64,000 bases of DNA from Marinoscillum sp040218045 (GTDB lineage: Bacteria; Bacteroidota; Bacteroidia; Cytophagales; Cyclobacteriaceae). Where the stretch lies: NCBI GenBank assembly GCA_040218045.1, contig JAVJQA010000052.1:68550-132549 (forward strand), given 5' to 3'. The position numbers and the translations under genes are program-made. Positions 18,068 to 29,200 of the stretch are shown one piece after another. Position 1 is the stretch's first letter, and each line of letters starts with the position of its first letter. The notes beneath the pieces were generated by a model that searched no databases, was not told where the DNA came from, and worked only from the letters and a program-made list of their open reading frames with translations.

Positions 18068-18756
18068 TCTACCAACCTAGCATTTTCAGGAATTTCATAA
18101 TTCAACATCGAAAGATCTTTCTCACTATCAAATACAAATGACCCAAAAGTTGACTTAGTAATCATAGAATCCTCCTTGAGATAATCTATTTCTGTAATAG
18201 CCATAGGAAACATGGACCGACCGACTTTATCAAATTTGTAATAGTAGATTTTTTTTAAATACTTGCCTTTTCTATCCAGATAAGCCATAAAAATAGGATA
18301 ATCACCATTGCTCACCAGTTCCACACGATCCATTTGATTCTTCAATTCATCAGGTGAATCCCATTTTGTAACCAACATCATGTCTTCTATTTTAGAATCT
18401 AACAGTGTGAAGCCAGCAGATTTCAAACCAAGATCTTCTGAATTTCCAACTAGAAAATAGTAGAATGTAGTATTTTGACTCCCCAATCGATTGTCCAGAG
18501 ACTTAATAACTGTATTAGACTCTGGGTTATAAAGTCGTATATCACCAAGTTCGTTGTTGAAAACAAACATTTCCAGAGGTTTTTCAAAATGTGTGATCAT
18601 CTCACCACTAGATTTATAATAAACATTTGACTCTACTCTTGTCACCATTCCATTGGCAGTTGTTCGTTTTACCATACTAAAACTCACCCAATCAAAGTTA
18701 TTTTGATCTGAGGGAAGAAATGCCATAAGTGCAAACAACGAGATCAATAGTTTCAT
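18064..18756 (-). CDS. Exported LolA-like protein, function unknown
   Basis: A 230-residue exported protein, first gene of a four-gene leftward operon. The chosen start is ATG at 18756; a TTG three codons earlier is possible. After the signal peptide (about 1-16), the sequence is beta-rich. The string SNVYYKSSGEMITHFEKPLE, followed by a second strand pair FVFNNELGDIRLYNPES, recalls the LolA/LolB lipoprotein-carrier fold. That similarity is by pattern only. Its stop overlaps the YidD-like start by four bases. Confidence 0.6.
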   Translation of the reverse strand: MKLLISLFALMAFLPSDQNNFDWVSFSMVKRTTANGMVTRVESNVYYKSSGEMITHFEKPLEMFVFNNELGDIRLYNPESNTVIKSLDNRLGSQNTTFYYFLVGNSEDLGLKSAGFTLLDSKIEDMMLVTKWDSPDELKNQMDRVELVSNGDYPIFMAYLDRKGKYLKKIYYYKFDKVGRSMFPMAITEIDYLKEDSMITKSTFGSFVFDSEKDLSMLNYEIPENARLVE

Positions 18757-18923
18757 AGATATCAAGTAATTCTAATAAAGCTGCAAATTACCGTGAATAA
18801 TGATATTCAACAACTATCCGTCTGTGGATGAGACCTGAAACCACAGATTTCACAAATTGATCACTCAAACATTCCAGTGACCAGTAGGTTATTATTAAAA
18901 TTTACTCAAACAATTATTAAACT

Positions 18924-19247
18924 ATGAAATACTCAAAATCACTACTTATAACATTTTTATTGATCTGCGGCACAAGTTCATTCGCTAACGATTCAGACGC
19001 TCTGACTAAAGAAAACATCAATAAAAGGTCAGAAAACGAGGTGAAAGCCCGTGTGGAAATCCTCATGAACAGAGTGGATCAAATAAAAACCATGGATCCG
19101 ATAGAAATGGATAGCTTCGAGAAAGCTGCAATCAAAGATGAGCTCAAGGATATTAAAAAAGAATTGAAGGTAGCTCACAATGGCACTTTAACTATATCTG
19201 TAGGAGCAGCAATTATCATCGTGTTGTTGTTGATCATTTTATTTTAA
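18924..19247 (+). CDS. Small exported coiled-coil protein with C-terminal transmembrane anchor
   Basis: A 107-residue protein. The signal peptide spans about 1-21 (ending SSFAND). A charged helical, probably coiled-coil region follows (about 30-82, with VKARVEILMNRVDQIKTMD). A single hydrophobic helix of about 18 residues sits at the extreme C-terminus. Short proteins of this type are common in Cytophagales, with no known role. It is monocistronic, divergent from the YidD-like operon, and ends at a strong terminator. Confidence 0.72.
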   Translation: MKYSKSLLITFLLICGTSSFANDSDALTKENINKRSENEVKARVEILMNRVDQIKTMDPIEMDSFEKAAIKDELKDIKKELKVAHNGTLTISVGAAIIIVLLLIILF

Positions 19248-19274
19248 TTACAGTTTTAGTTTCATATTACTATC

Positions 19275-19306
19275 AAAAGCCACCAATAGTGGCTTTTTCT
19301 TTTTCC
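19275..19306 (+). terminator. Intrinsic terminator
   Basis: A perfect nine-base stem (AAAAGCCAC paired with GTGGCTTTT), a five-base loop and a T-rich tail, 27 bases after the small anchored protein. Confidence 0.88.
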
Positions 19307-19348
19307 CAAGACCATTCATTTTTTAGCAAGGATCAATAGATTTATTGC

Positions 19349-20041
19349 ATGAAAAAAATTGTTGTCTTAACCGGCGCTGGCATCAGTGCTGAGAGCGGTA
19401 TTAAAACATTCCGGGACTCTGGTGGGCTCTGGGAAGGACATGACGTCATGGAGGTCGCTACTCCTCAGGGCTGGGCAAAAAACAGGGAACTGGTCCTTGA
19501 GTTTTATAATCAAAGAAGAAAACAAGCCCTCAATGCAGAACCCAATTTAGGTCATATTGAGCTTGCCAGATTAGAAAAGGACTATGAAGTAACAATCATC
19601 ACTCAAAACGTAGACAACCTACATGAACGTGCAGGAAGTACCCATGTCGTTCATTTGCATGGAGAACTTTTCAAGGTGAGGAGCACGCTCGATGAGTCAT
19701 TGGTTTATGACCTGGATGGATGTGAGCTCAGACTGGGGGATAAATGCGAAAGAGGAAGCCAGTTGCGTCCTCATATTGTCTGGTTCGGAGAAATGGTCCC
19801 AATGATGGATGCAGCCATTCAGGAAACCGCTACTGCTGATTATTTCATGGTGGTTGGCACTTCATTGGTCGTGTATCCGGCCGCCAGTCTGGTTGATTTT
19901 GTAGCTCCGGAAATCCCCAAATTTATCATAGACCCAAACATTCCCTCCATTCACAAGAGTGACAATACCTTTCTATATCAGGAATCAGCGGTTACAGGCG
20001 TTACAAAAGCGATTAAACATCTCCTAACTATCGAGAAATAA
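19349..20041 (+). CDS. cobB: Sir2-family NAD-dependent deacylase
   Basis: Removes acyl groups from protein lysines using NAD+. Conserved blocks are GAGISAESGI (9-18), TQNVDNLH (85-92), catalytic His104 in HLHGEL and the C-terminal VVGTSLVVYPAA. Tyr53 and Arg56 form the class III (SIRT5-like) pair that favours succinyl and malonyl groups. Normally two CxxC pairs bind zinc; here the first pair is missing (KVRSTLDES) and only Cys125 and Cys133 remain, so the zinc module is altered, as I recall for other Bacteroidota. The gene is monocistronic, with the ATG close to a TAGATTTA sequence. Confidence 0.9.
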   Translation: MKKIVVLTGAGISAESGIKTFRDSGGLWEGHDVMEVATPQGWAKNRELVLEFYNQRRKQALNAEPNLGHIELARLEKDYEVTIITQNVDNLHERAGSTHVVHLHGELFKVRSTLDESLVYDLDGCELRLGDKCERGSQLRPHIVWFGEMVPMMDAAIQETATADYFMVVGTSLVVYPAASLVDFVAPEIPKFIIDPNIPSIHKSDNTFLYQESAVTGVTKAIKHLLTIEK

Positions 20042-20136
20042 CCTTCACTCATCGAAGTTTTCATATCAAAGTCACTCATCATCTATTATTTTACCGAGTA
20101 ATCTCACTTAACAGCAAAGCCTAAGTTTAATACGGT

Positions 20137-20157
20137 CTAAAATCATTAAGATTTTAG
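20137..20157. other. Hairpin in the leader of the giant surface-protein gene
   Basis: A perfect eight-base stem (CTAAAATC and GATTTTAG) with loop ATTAA, about 80 bases before the giant gene and 95 bases after the sirtuin. There is no long T tract, so it is not an obvious terminator. Its function is unknown. Confidence 0.4.
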
Positions 20158-20235
20158 CAAATCAAACTAAGGAGTTTGCCCGTTTTTTGAGACCGATTTT
20201 GCCCTTTGTCAACATACTGTCTTACCTACTGCCCT

Positions 20236-23200
20236 ATGAAGAGATTTTTTACCCTTCTTCTATTACTTCTTGCCTTTATTCTGATTTTGGTTTATACCAC
20301 TCCTGTGCTGGCGGAGGGATCCAGGAATATTGCGCCTTCTTATACTGGTACAGGCTCATTGGTAGCTCCAAGTGCCACTAACAAGCTAGCATGGCTCGAA
20401 CATGATGGGCCAAATGGTTTTTCAGGAAATTTCCTTGATCCAGCTGCTAATGACAATGAGAAAATGTATATCAGGATGTTGCCTGGTGAAACATTGCGAT
20501 ATGGCTTACGGCGAATTGCGGTGAGATACGATAATACCAACGCATACAGTGCTGCAACAGTAGAAGGAAATAACCAGGATCTCACCATTGTCATATATGA
20601 TACCAACGGAAATATAGTCCACGCTGCTTTTTTTGATACGAATGCAGCATCAACAGGTGCAGCCACCTTACAAACCTCCTATTGGTCTGGCGGAACTGGC
20701 ACAAATGGCATCATATCTTCTGTCGCTGCCTCCAAACTCGGGCCTCAGTTCATTTATAGTTCTAACACTATCAATGCAGGTGGATACACGCCCCTATCAT
20801 ACACGAATAATACCGGGACTGATCAGGATTTTTATGTAGCCTTTATTCAAGACGATTATACATATTCTTCTTATGCACAACTTATCAGTGATATCCAGAG
20901 TAACACTATCACCGATCAGGACATTCGAAGCTGGTATGACTTATGGGATTTTTCTATCTATAACGGCAATGAGGAAAAACCAGGGCGGATGCATTGCAAG
21001 AGATGGAACCTTAATGTACAGGACCTATACAATGTTCTTACAGATGAAACCAGTTTCTATGCTCAAGTACCATCAGTAATCGACGGAGTGGACCAAGGCA
21101 ACTACATTAAAAGAATTGATCTGGGTGGTCTGGCAGCATTTTCAGCGATTATATATGCCAACTCGCAAGGTTCCGATGGAACAGACGGTGACTCTAATGG
21201 AGACGGCAGCACCAATTTTGGGGACTACCGGATGAGTACTGATTCAGATATTGGGCAGATAGAATACGATATGTTCATTAACAACCCGGATATTGAGTTA
21301 TATCCGACCACCATCCTCCCCACTATTAATATCACTAATGCGCAAATATATTGCGGAACAAGTGGAAATGGTGAAGCGGTCATATCTTTCGAATCCAACC
21401 AATCCGGTCAGATAGCCCTTTTGGTCAACCTGGATGGAGAGTCTGGCTATCAGGAAGGCACAGAAGATGTAATAGTAGAAACTTCAATCTCTGAAGGCAT
21501 TCAAAACATAAGATGGGATGGCCTGGATGGGTTGGGAAATCCAGTTCCTGCTGGTACCACCATTTACATTAGTGGCAGATTCACCGCTGGTCCTATTCAT
21601 GTTCCTTTGTTTGACGTTGAATCAAATAGCACGGGCATGAACATGGTGGACATCAGACCATCCACCAGTTTCGATTTAATTTATTGGGATGATAGAAATA
21701 TAGCAGCAGGATCTACGCCTACCAGTGATCTGGATGGAACCAACACATCATTACATACCTGGGCTGATGGAGATGAATACCTGGTCAACACCTGGTCATT
21801 TGGTTACTATCAGATCAACAGTCAGATTATTTCTTTTGATTATTCATGTGATCAAGACAATGATGGAGTGTCAGATGATTCTGATCTTGACCTGGACAAT
21901 GACGGATTGGTTGATTCGGACGAAGGAGACGGTCTTGGTGATGATGATGGAGACAATATCCCCAACTATACAGACAAGGACATAGCTGGCTATGTTGATT
22001 CAAATGGCGATGGCATCAATGACAACTATGACAATGACCTGGACGGGATCCCTAACGTGCTGGATAGGGACAGTGATAACGACGGAATCAGCGATGTGGT
22101 AGAAATCGGGGGATCAGATTCCAACAGCGATGGTGTCTTGGATTGCCCTTCTCAATATACTGTATCACTTACAGTAACTGATAACTTAGGAGGAACAGCT
22201 ACTCATTCAGGAAGTGTTACAGTAGCCTCGGATGGCTCTTCCACTTCATTCTCTGGAAGTACTCTTGGAACTGTAGGCAATGTTTTGGTTTCAGGAACTG
22301 ACGCATATTTTGAAGCTGAATGCGGTCAATTTGATGATGGAGTTAATTTCCAATCGGTGGTCAGCGGCACAGCATCTAATGGTTCTTATGTAGAAAGCTT
22401 AGGTGACCAAACGGGCTCTGCACCTACAGGCGCTGACGAACGAATCCGGTTCAACTTTACCATTGCACAACCCGGTGATTATGAAGTATGGGCACTGGTA
22501 AACAGTCAGGGCTCAGGAGCCAATGATTCTTATTGGGTTACTTCTGATGTAGACGCTGGCAATTACACCTCATTTAATAACTGGGGTATTGGAGGAAATT
22601 TCGAATGGGTTCAAGTCGACAATATAGATGATGGAGATGGCACTGATGGAGAATATACATACCCTGCAGGTGATCATTATATTGATTTCGCCTATAGAGA
22701 AGACGGTGCAAGGCTGGACATGATTTTTATTACTTCAGCAGGAACTACACCTAGTGGTACAGGAGGAGCAATCAACTGTAACACCCCTCCAACTGCCAGT
22801 ATAGGAGTAGCCAGTGCATCGGGTACCGCTCCTTACACGGTAAATTTCTCAAATCCATCTACTGATTCAGATGGTACGATCACTGATTACTTATGGGACT
22901 TTGGAGACGGTACCACATCCACTGCTGCCACTCCATCACATGTCTTTAATATTGGAGGTAATATTATTGATTTAAATAACAATGGAATCTGTGATACCTA
23001 TGATGCAGCTTGTGATGGATTAGCTACCGTAACCAGTGGAAATGCTGTAAACCAAACCAATAATAGTGTAACCAATGCGAATAACGCTGTAGGTGCTCCT
23101 GATGGAAACTATGCAACTACAAATAACGCAGGTGACCAATTGAATCTCGATTTGGGTGTTGTTGTTCCTTCAGGCACCACCATCTATATCAACATGCGTA

Positions 23201-26200
23201 GGGATACCGGCACGGGAAACCTAGATATGACAGTGCGGGGATCCCTCACAGGATCTGGATATGCTGATGCACAAACAATCACTATCAATCAAAACACCAC
23301 AGCTACTGATTATGGTTATGATCTTACAAGTGATGCCAGATACATCCAAATACAGCCAGCCGGAGGAACTGTTCGAAGAATTTACCATGCAAGTTTTTCA
23401 TACTCTACTCCTGCTGTTTGCTCAGGAGGAGTTGCACTAGTCGCTCCTGACACCGATGGTGATGGCATTTTAGATCACCTTGATTTGGACTCAGACAATG
23501 ACGGAATTACTGACACTTATGAAAGTGGGGGGATTGCAGATCCTGCAACTGGTCAAATTAGTGGTTTTACCGACACCAATAAGAATGGCCTAAATGATGC
23601 TCAGGAGATTGTGTCATTGGTTTCTCCAGATAGCGATGGTGATGGCCTTGTCAACCATCGGGATATAGATAGCGATAACGATGGGATTCCGGATAATCAT
23701 GAAGGACAAGCTAGCAATGTATACATAACCATTGTAGATGGAGATAGTGATGGTGATGGACTACTCGACGTTTATGACCCAACAGAAGATGGCACCTTGA
23801 TTGTCCCTGTAGACAGTGACTCGGACGGTGACTATGATTACATGGACACAGATGCTGATGGAGATGGCGTTGCGGATATTATCGAAGGGTGGGATGCCAA
23901 CTTCAATGGGCGAGCCGACTGGGATGCCACCGGAAATGATAACGACATAACAAATGAAACTGGCTACAATACCGATACTGATGGCGATGGCTTATGGGAT
24001 GTTTTTGATAACACGGCATCTACTGGCATAGCCAATATTGTTGGTTCGGATGCAGTACTTCAAAATACAGATGGTGCTGACCTAAAAGATTGGCAGGACA
24101 GCAATGACGACAATGACAATAGCCCAACATCCGGGGAGGATACGAATAATAACGGCGATTGGAGTGATGATTTTGCCGATGGGGGCATCACAATCCCAGA
24201 TTATCTTTTTCGGGGAGATCTTGACGGTGATGCCATTGCGGACGCATTGGATGCTGATTCAGATAATGATGGCATCAGTGATGTCACAGAATCCAATGGG
24301 GAATCCATTGATCCTAGTAAAGATGCCGATGGAGATGGTTTACCTAACTACAGAGATCCCGACATCTCAGGTTCACTAAGCTCCTCGGCTGACATTAATG
24401 GAGATGACGTTTACGATGTTTACGATAGTGACCTTGACGGAATACCTGACTTTCTGGATCTGGACTCTGACAATGATGGCCTCTGGGACGCTATAGAGGC
24501 ATACGGTGGGTCTATTCCCAATGGTCTGAACCAAACTTCTGGAAGGTTTGCACTTAATGATCCGGACAACGATGGTCTAATGAACTATATTGATTCATCC
24601 CCAGCCTCGGCGGGTGGTACCTCCACCCTTGCCAACCCGGATTCTGATGGCGATGGCATACGAGACTATATTGACCTGGATAGTGATGCAGACGGAATAC
24701 AAGATATAATAGAAGCACAAACCACAGCATCTCTTATCGAGCTTACTAACATTGACACTGATGGAGACGGTATAGACGATGCTTTCGATCCAGATAACGG
24801 AGGAACGCTTATCGTTCCTGTAAATAGTGACGGCCTTGACCTGCAAGACTACCTGGATTCAGATAGCGACAATGACAATATTACCGACCTTATAGAGGGC
24901 AATGACTCTAACCGGGATGGAATCACTGATGTCGCTCCATCGGGATCAGACACTGATGGTGATGGGCTTGATGATGCTTTTGATCCCGACAATGGCGGAT
25001 CACTTCCTGTTCTTCAAAACACAGATGGCGTTGACTTTTTGGATTGGCGAGATATAGATGATGACAATGACCTGGAACTCACCAAGGATGAAGATGCCAA
25101 CGGCAATGGAGATTATACCGATGATTTCATTGATGGACAAGGCATCTCTGGTATTCCTGATTACTTGTTCAATGGGGACTTTGATATGGATGGCGTGTCA
25201 GATTACATAGATGAAGACGATGACAATGACGGGATACCTGATAGTGATGAAGGCTATGAAAATGTGGTTTTGACCAATGGATCTTTCGAAAACCCATCGG
25301 TCACCGGAGTTCAGTTTTTTGATGAAGGTACCGTAGATGGCTGGAACACTACAGCCTCCGATAATCAAATTGAAATCTGGGAAACAGGAAGCTTTAGCGT
25401 ACCATCATACGATGGAGGTCAACATTTAGAAATAAATGCCAACGAGGATGCTCAATTGTATCAGGATGTAGTCACTGAGCCTGGAGTTCTAATCTACTGG
25501 ACTATAGCTCATAGAGGAAGAGATGGGGATGACTCTTTCAAAATATTAATCGGCCCTAGCTCAGGACCTGTTGACAATGGCACATTTGTCACAGGCAATA
25601 CAGCTTGGGTTGTATATTCTGGATATTATCTGGTGCCAGCGGGACAAACAACCACACGTTTTGCGTTTGAATCCGTGAGTACTGCAAGCGGAAATGCAAC
25701 CATAGGAAATTTTATTGATGCGTTTGCTCTTTATGCTACCCAAAGTGGAGGTGATTCCGATGGTGACGGTTTACCAGACTACCAGGACCGGGATAGCAAC
25801 AATAATGGTATCGCAGACATCATAGAAGCAGGTGGTACGGATAGTGATGGTGATGGAGAGGTAGATACTTTTACTGACACCGACAATGACGGACTTCATG
25901 ACCCATATGACGCTAATAATGGAGGTATTTCCCTAAGTCTTGAGGATACAGATGGAGACGGCATTCTTGATGTTCTAGATCTGGATTCGGACAATGATGG
26001 TATACCAGATCTTATTGAGATCGGGGGAATAGATGCCAATGGAGATGGTCGATTGGATGATATCACCGACACAGATAAAGATGGGTTTGCTGACCTGCAC
26101 GATGTAGACAATGGCGGCACCCAACTAACCAATATTGACACGGATTTCGACGGTATCCCAGATATTTTTGACCTGGATAGTGATAATGATGGTATTACTG

Positions 26201-29200
26201 ATGCCACAGAAAACGGAGGCGGAGACTCCAACGGCAATGGCTACATTGACGGGTTTGAAACAGATACTGACAATGATGGGCTCTGTGACTCTGTAGACCC
26301 AGACAATGGAGGCACACCTATAGCCAACATCGATACTGACAATGATGGATATTCTGATTTCCGTGACCTGGACAGTGACAATGATGGGTTGCCAGATATT
26401 ATCGAAGCAGGTGGAGTTGATACGGACTATGATGGCATAGTAGATGAACTGCTGGACATTGACCATGATGGTATACCTGCAAACGCTGATGTAACGCAAA
26501 CCGGAGGTACTGATGCTGATGGAGACGGGATCGATGATTTATACGACGTTACCTATACAGGTGGAAACGATGACGATGGTGACGGTATAGATAACGTATA
26601 CGATAAAGACAAAGACGGAGACGGCTTCAATGACTACATTGAACTAAACCCTTACACTCTGTTGGATACAGATGGGGATGGTAACAAAAATTTCCGGGAC
26701 CTGGATTCTGACAATGATGGAATTGTTGATGTAATCGAGTTCGGACTGACCGCTGATGCGTCCACTGGTAGTATTAGTGGGTTTACAGATACAGATTCCG
26801 ACGGGTTAAATGATGCTCAGGATGGATATATTGGCACTACGGTCAACGCTTCCGTGTCACCAATAACTCCTATTAATTCAGACACCGGCACTGAGCCATC
26901 AACTGCTGTGAAAGAAGACTATCGAGATCTCGACTCAGACAATGACGGGATCGTTGACTTGATAGAAGGCCAAACCAAAATCTCTTTGCTTGCCCTTTCA
27001 GGCAATGATGCCAACGATAATGGGTTAGACGATACTTTTGATCCTCTAATGGGCGGTACATTGATCACTCCTACCAATACTGATGGTGATGGAAATCCGG
27101 ATTACCTGGATGATGACTCTGACGGAGATGGAGTACTAGACCTCTTGGAAGGACATAATGGAAATAAAAATCTTTATGCCGACTGGGATGCGGATAATGA
27201 CGGAAATTTTGATGATGCAGGGTACAATACCGATACCGACGCTGACGGCCTTCTGGACATATTCGACAATTACGTAGGTACTGGCATTAGCAATGTCACA
27301 GGTAGTACAGCAGCCGTTCAGGATACAGACAGAGATGGATGGTGGGACTTTCAGGATGTGGATGACGACAATGACGGAACCAACACAGCAACAGAAAGCA
27401 AGTTGTCCAATGACGACCCGAATGGCATCATTCCTGATTACCTATATGGAGATCAGGATGTGGACAATGATGGTGTGTCAAATGCCAATGATGCCGATGC
27501 TGATAACGATGGACTTGCGAACACTTCAGAAGATGGAGGAACGGGTATTGATCCCGGAGCGGATAGTGATGGAGATGGCCTCTACAATTTTGAAGATACC
27601 GATATAGATGGCGATGGCACCTCCAACACTGCAGATACCAATACAGGGGGCGTCTCCACCGTTGGATTTACCGACTCAAATGCTGATGGCGTAATAGATC
27701 AATTCGACAAAGATTTGGATGGAGTTCCAGACTTCATGGATAGAGATAGTGATAATGATGGCATTGCTGACATTTTAGAACTTGGCTTGACTGATGCAAA
27801 CAATGATGGAACATTGGACGAAGGTGCGGGAATTACAGATGTCAATGGAAATGGTATTGCTGATGCCTATGATATTACTTGTGATGGAACTGTAACTTAT
27901 ATTGATCATTACTCCATCTCAGTTCATGACAACAATGGAATGACTAACACCGCAAATGTACCTGGTGCTCCTAACGGTAGCTATGCCTCCACAAATGCAA
28001 ATGGAGAATATATGTCCGTTTACTTTGACCAAACTATTCCTAATGGATCAACCGTTTATTTAAATATCGCTCTTGCAACAAATGATAACTTTGCCATATC
28101 CTTCTTCCAGTCAGCCAATGGTATAACCTTTACCAATCAATTAGCAACCACCACCACCGGAGGGAATACACCAACAAACTATGCTTACACCCTAAATGCG
28201 GATGCTAATTATATAAGGTTTAGAGCTGATGGAGGAACTGAACGAAGGTTATATCACATTTATTTTACTGAATCTGTCAGTTGTAATGGTGGAGTTGCAA
28301 TTACTACGTCAGACACTGACAGTGACGGTATTGCCAACTATCTAGATCTTGACTCGGATGCCGATGGAATCCCAGATAATGTAGAAGCACAGTTAGGATC
28401 AGCTTATGTGGCACCTGTGCTAATTGATGCTGATGGGGATGGGATCATGGATGTGTATGATGAAGACGTATCCGCAGGCAACGCACTTAATCCCATAGAC
28501 ACTGATACTGATGGAACTGATGATTATTTGGACCTGGACTCAGATAATGATGGAATTGCTGACGTCATTGAGGCCTGGGATTCGGATAGTGACGGATTTG
28601 GGGATTGGGATTCGGACAATGACAATGACCCTACTGACGAAGGTGGTTATAATTCAGATACCGACAAAGATGGAATATCCTATTTATTCGACTCCAGTAC
28701 AGGCCGTGGCACAGCAGCCAACATCAACGGGTCTAATGCCCCTATTCAAGACACCAATAATGATGGCACCCCGGATTATAGAGATACAGATGATGATGGT
28801 GATGGTGCTCTTACAAGCAATGAAGATGCCAATACCAACCTCGACTGGACTGATGACTTTACACAAGGCGGAGGCACTATTCCAAACTACCTCTATGCCG
28901 CAGATAATGATGGTGATGGAGTCTTGAATAACCTGGATCCTGACTCTGATGGAGATGGAGTGCCCAATAGTCTGGAATATGATGGTATAGTCTATTCTGA
29001 TAACAGTGGGCCGTTTGGTGATGATGATGGTGATGGGTTGTACAACTACCTGGATTCTGATGCCAGTGGTCATATTGATGTTAATGGGGATGGTGTGGAT
29101 GACAGACTTGACAAAGACCGAGATGGTATACCAAACTTCTTTGACCTGGACAGTGACAATGACGGGATTAGGGATGAGGACGAAAATAGTTCCACCAACT

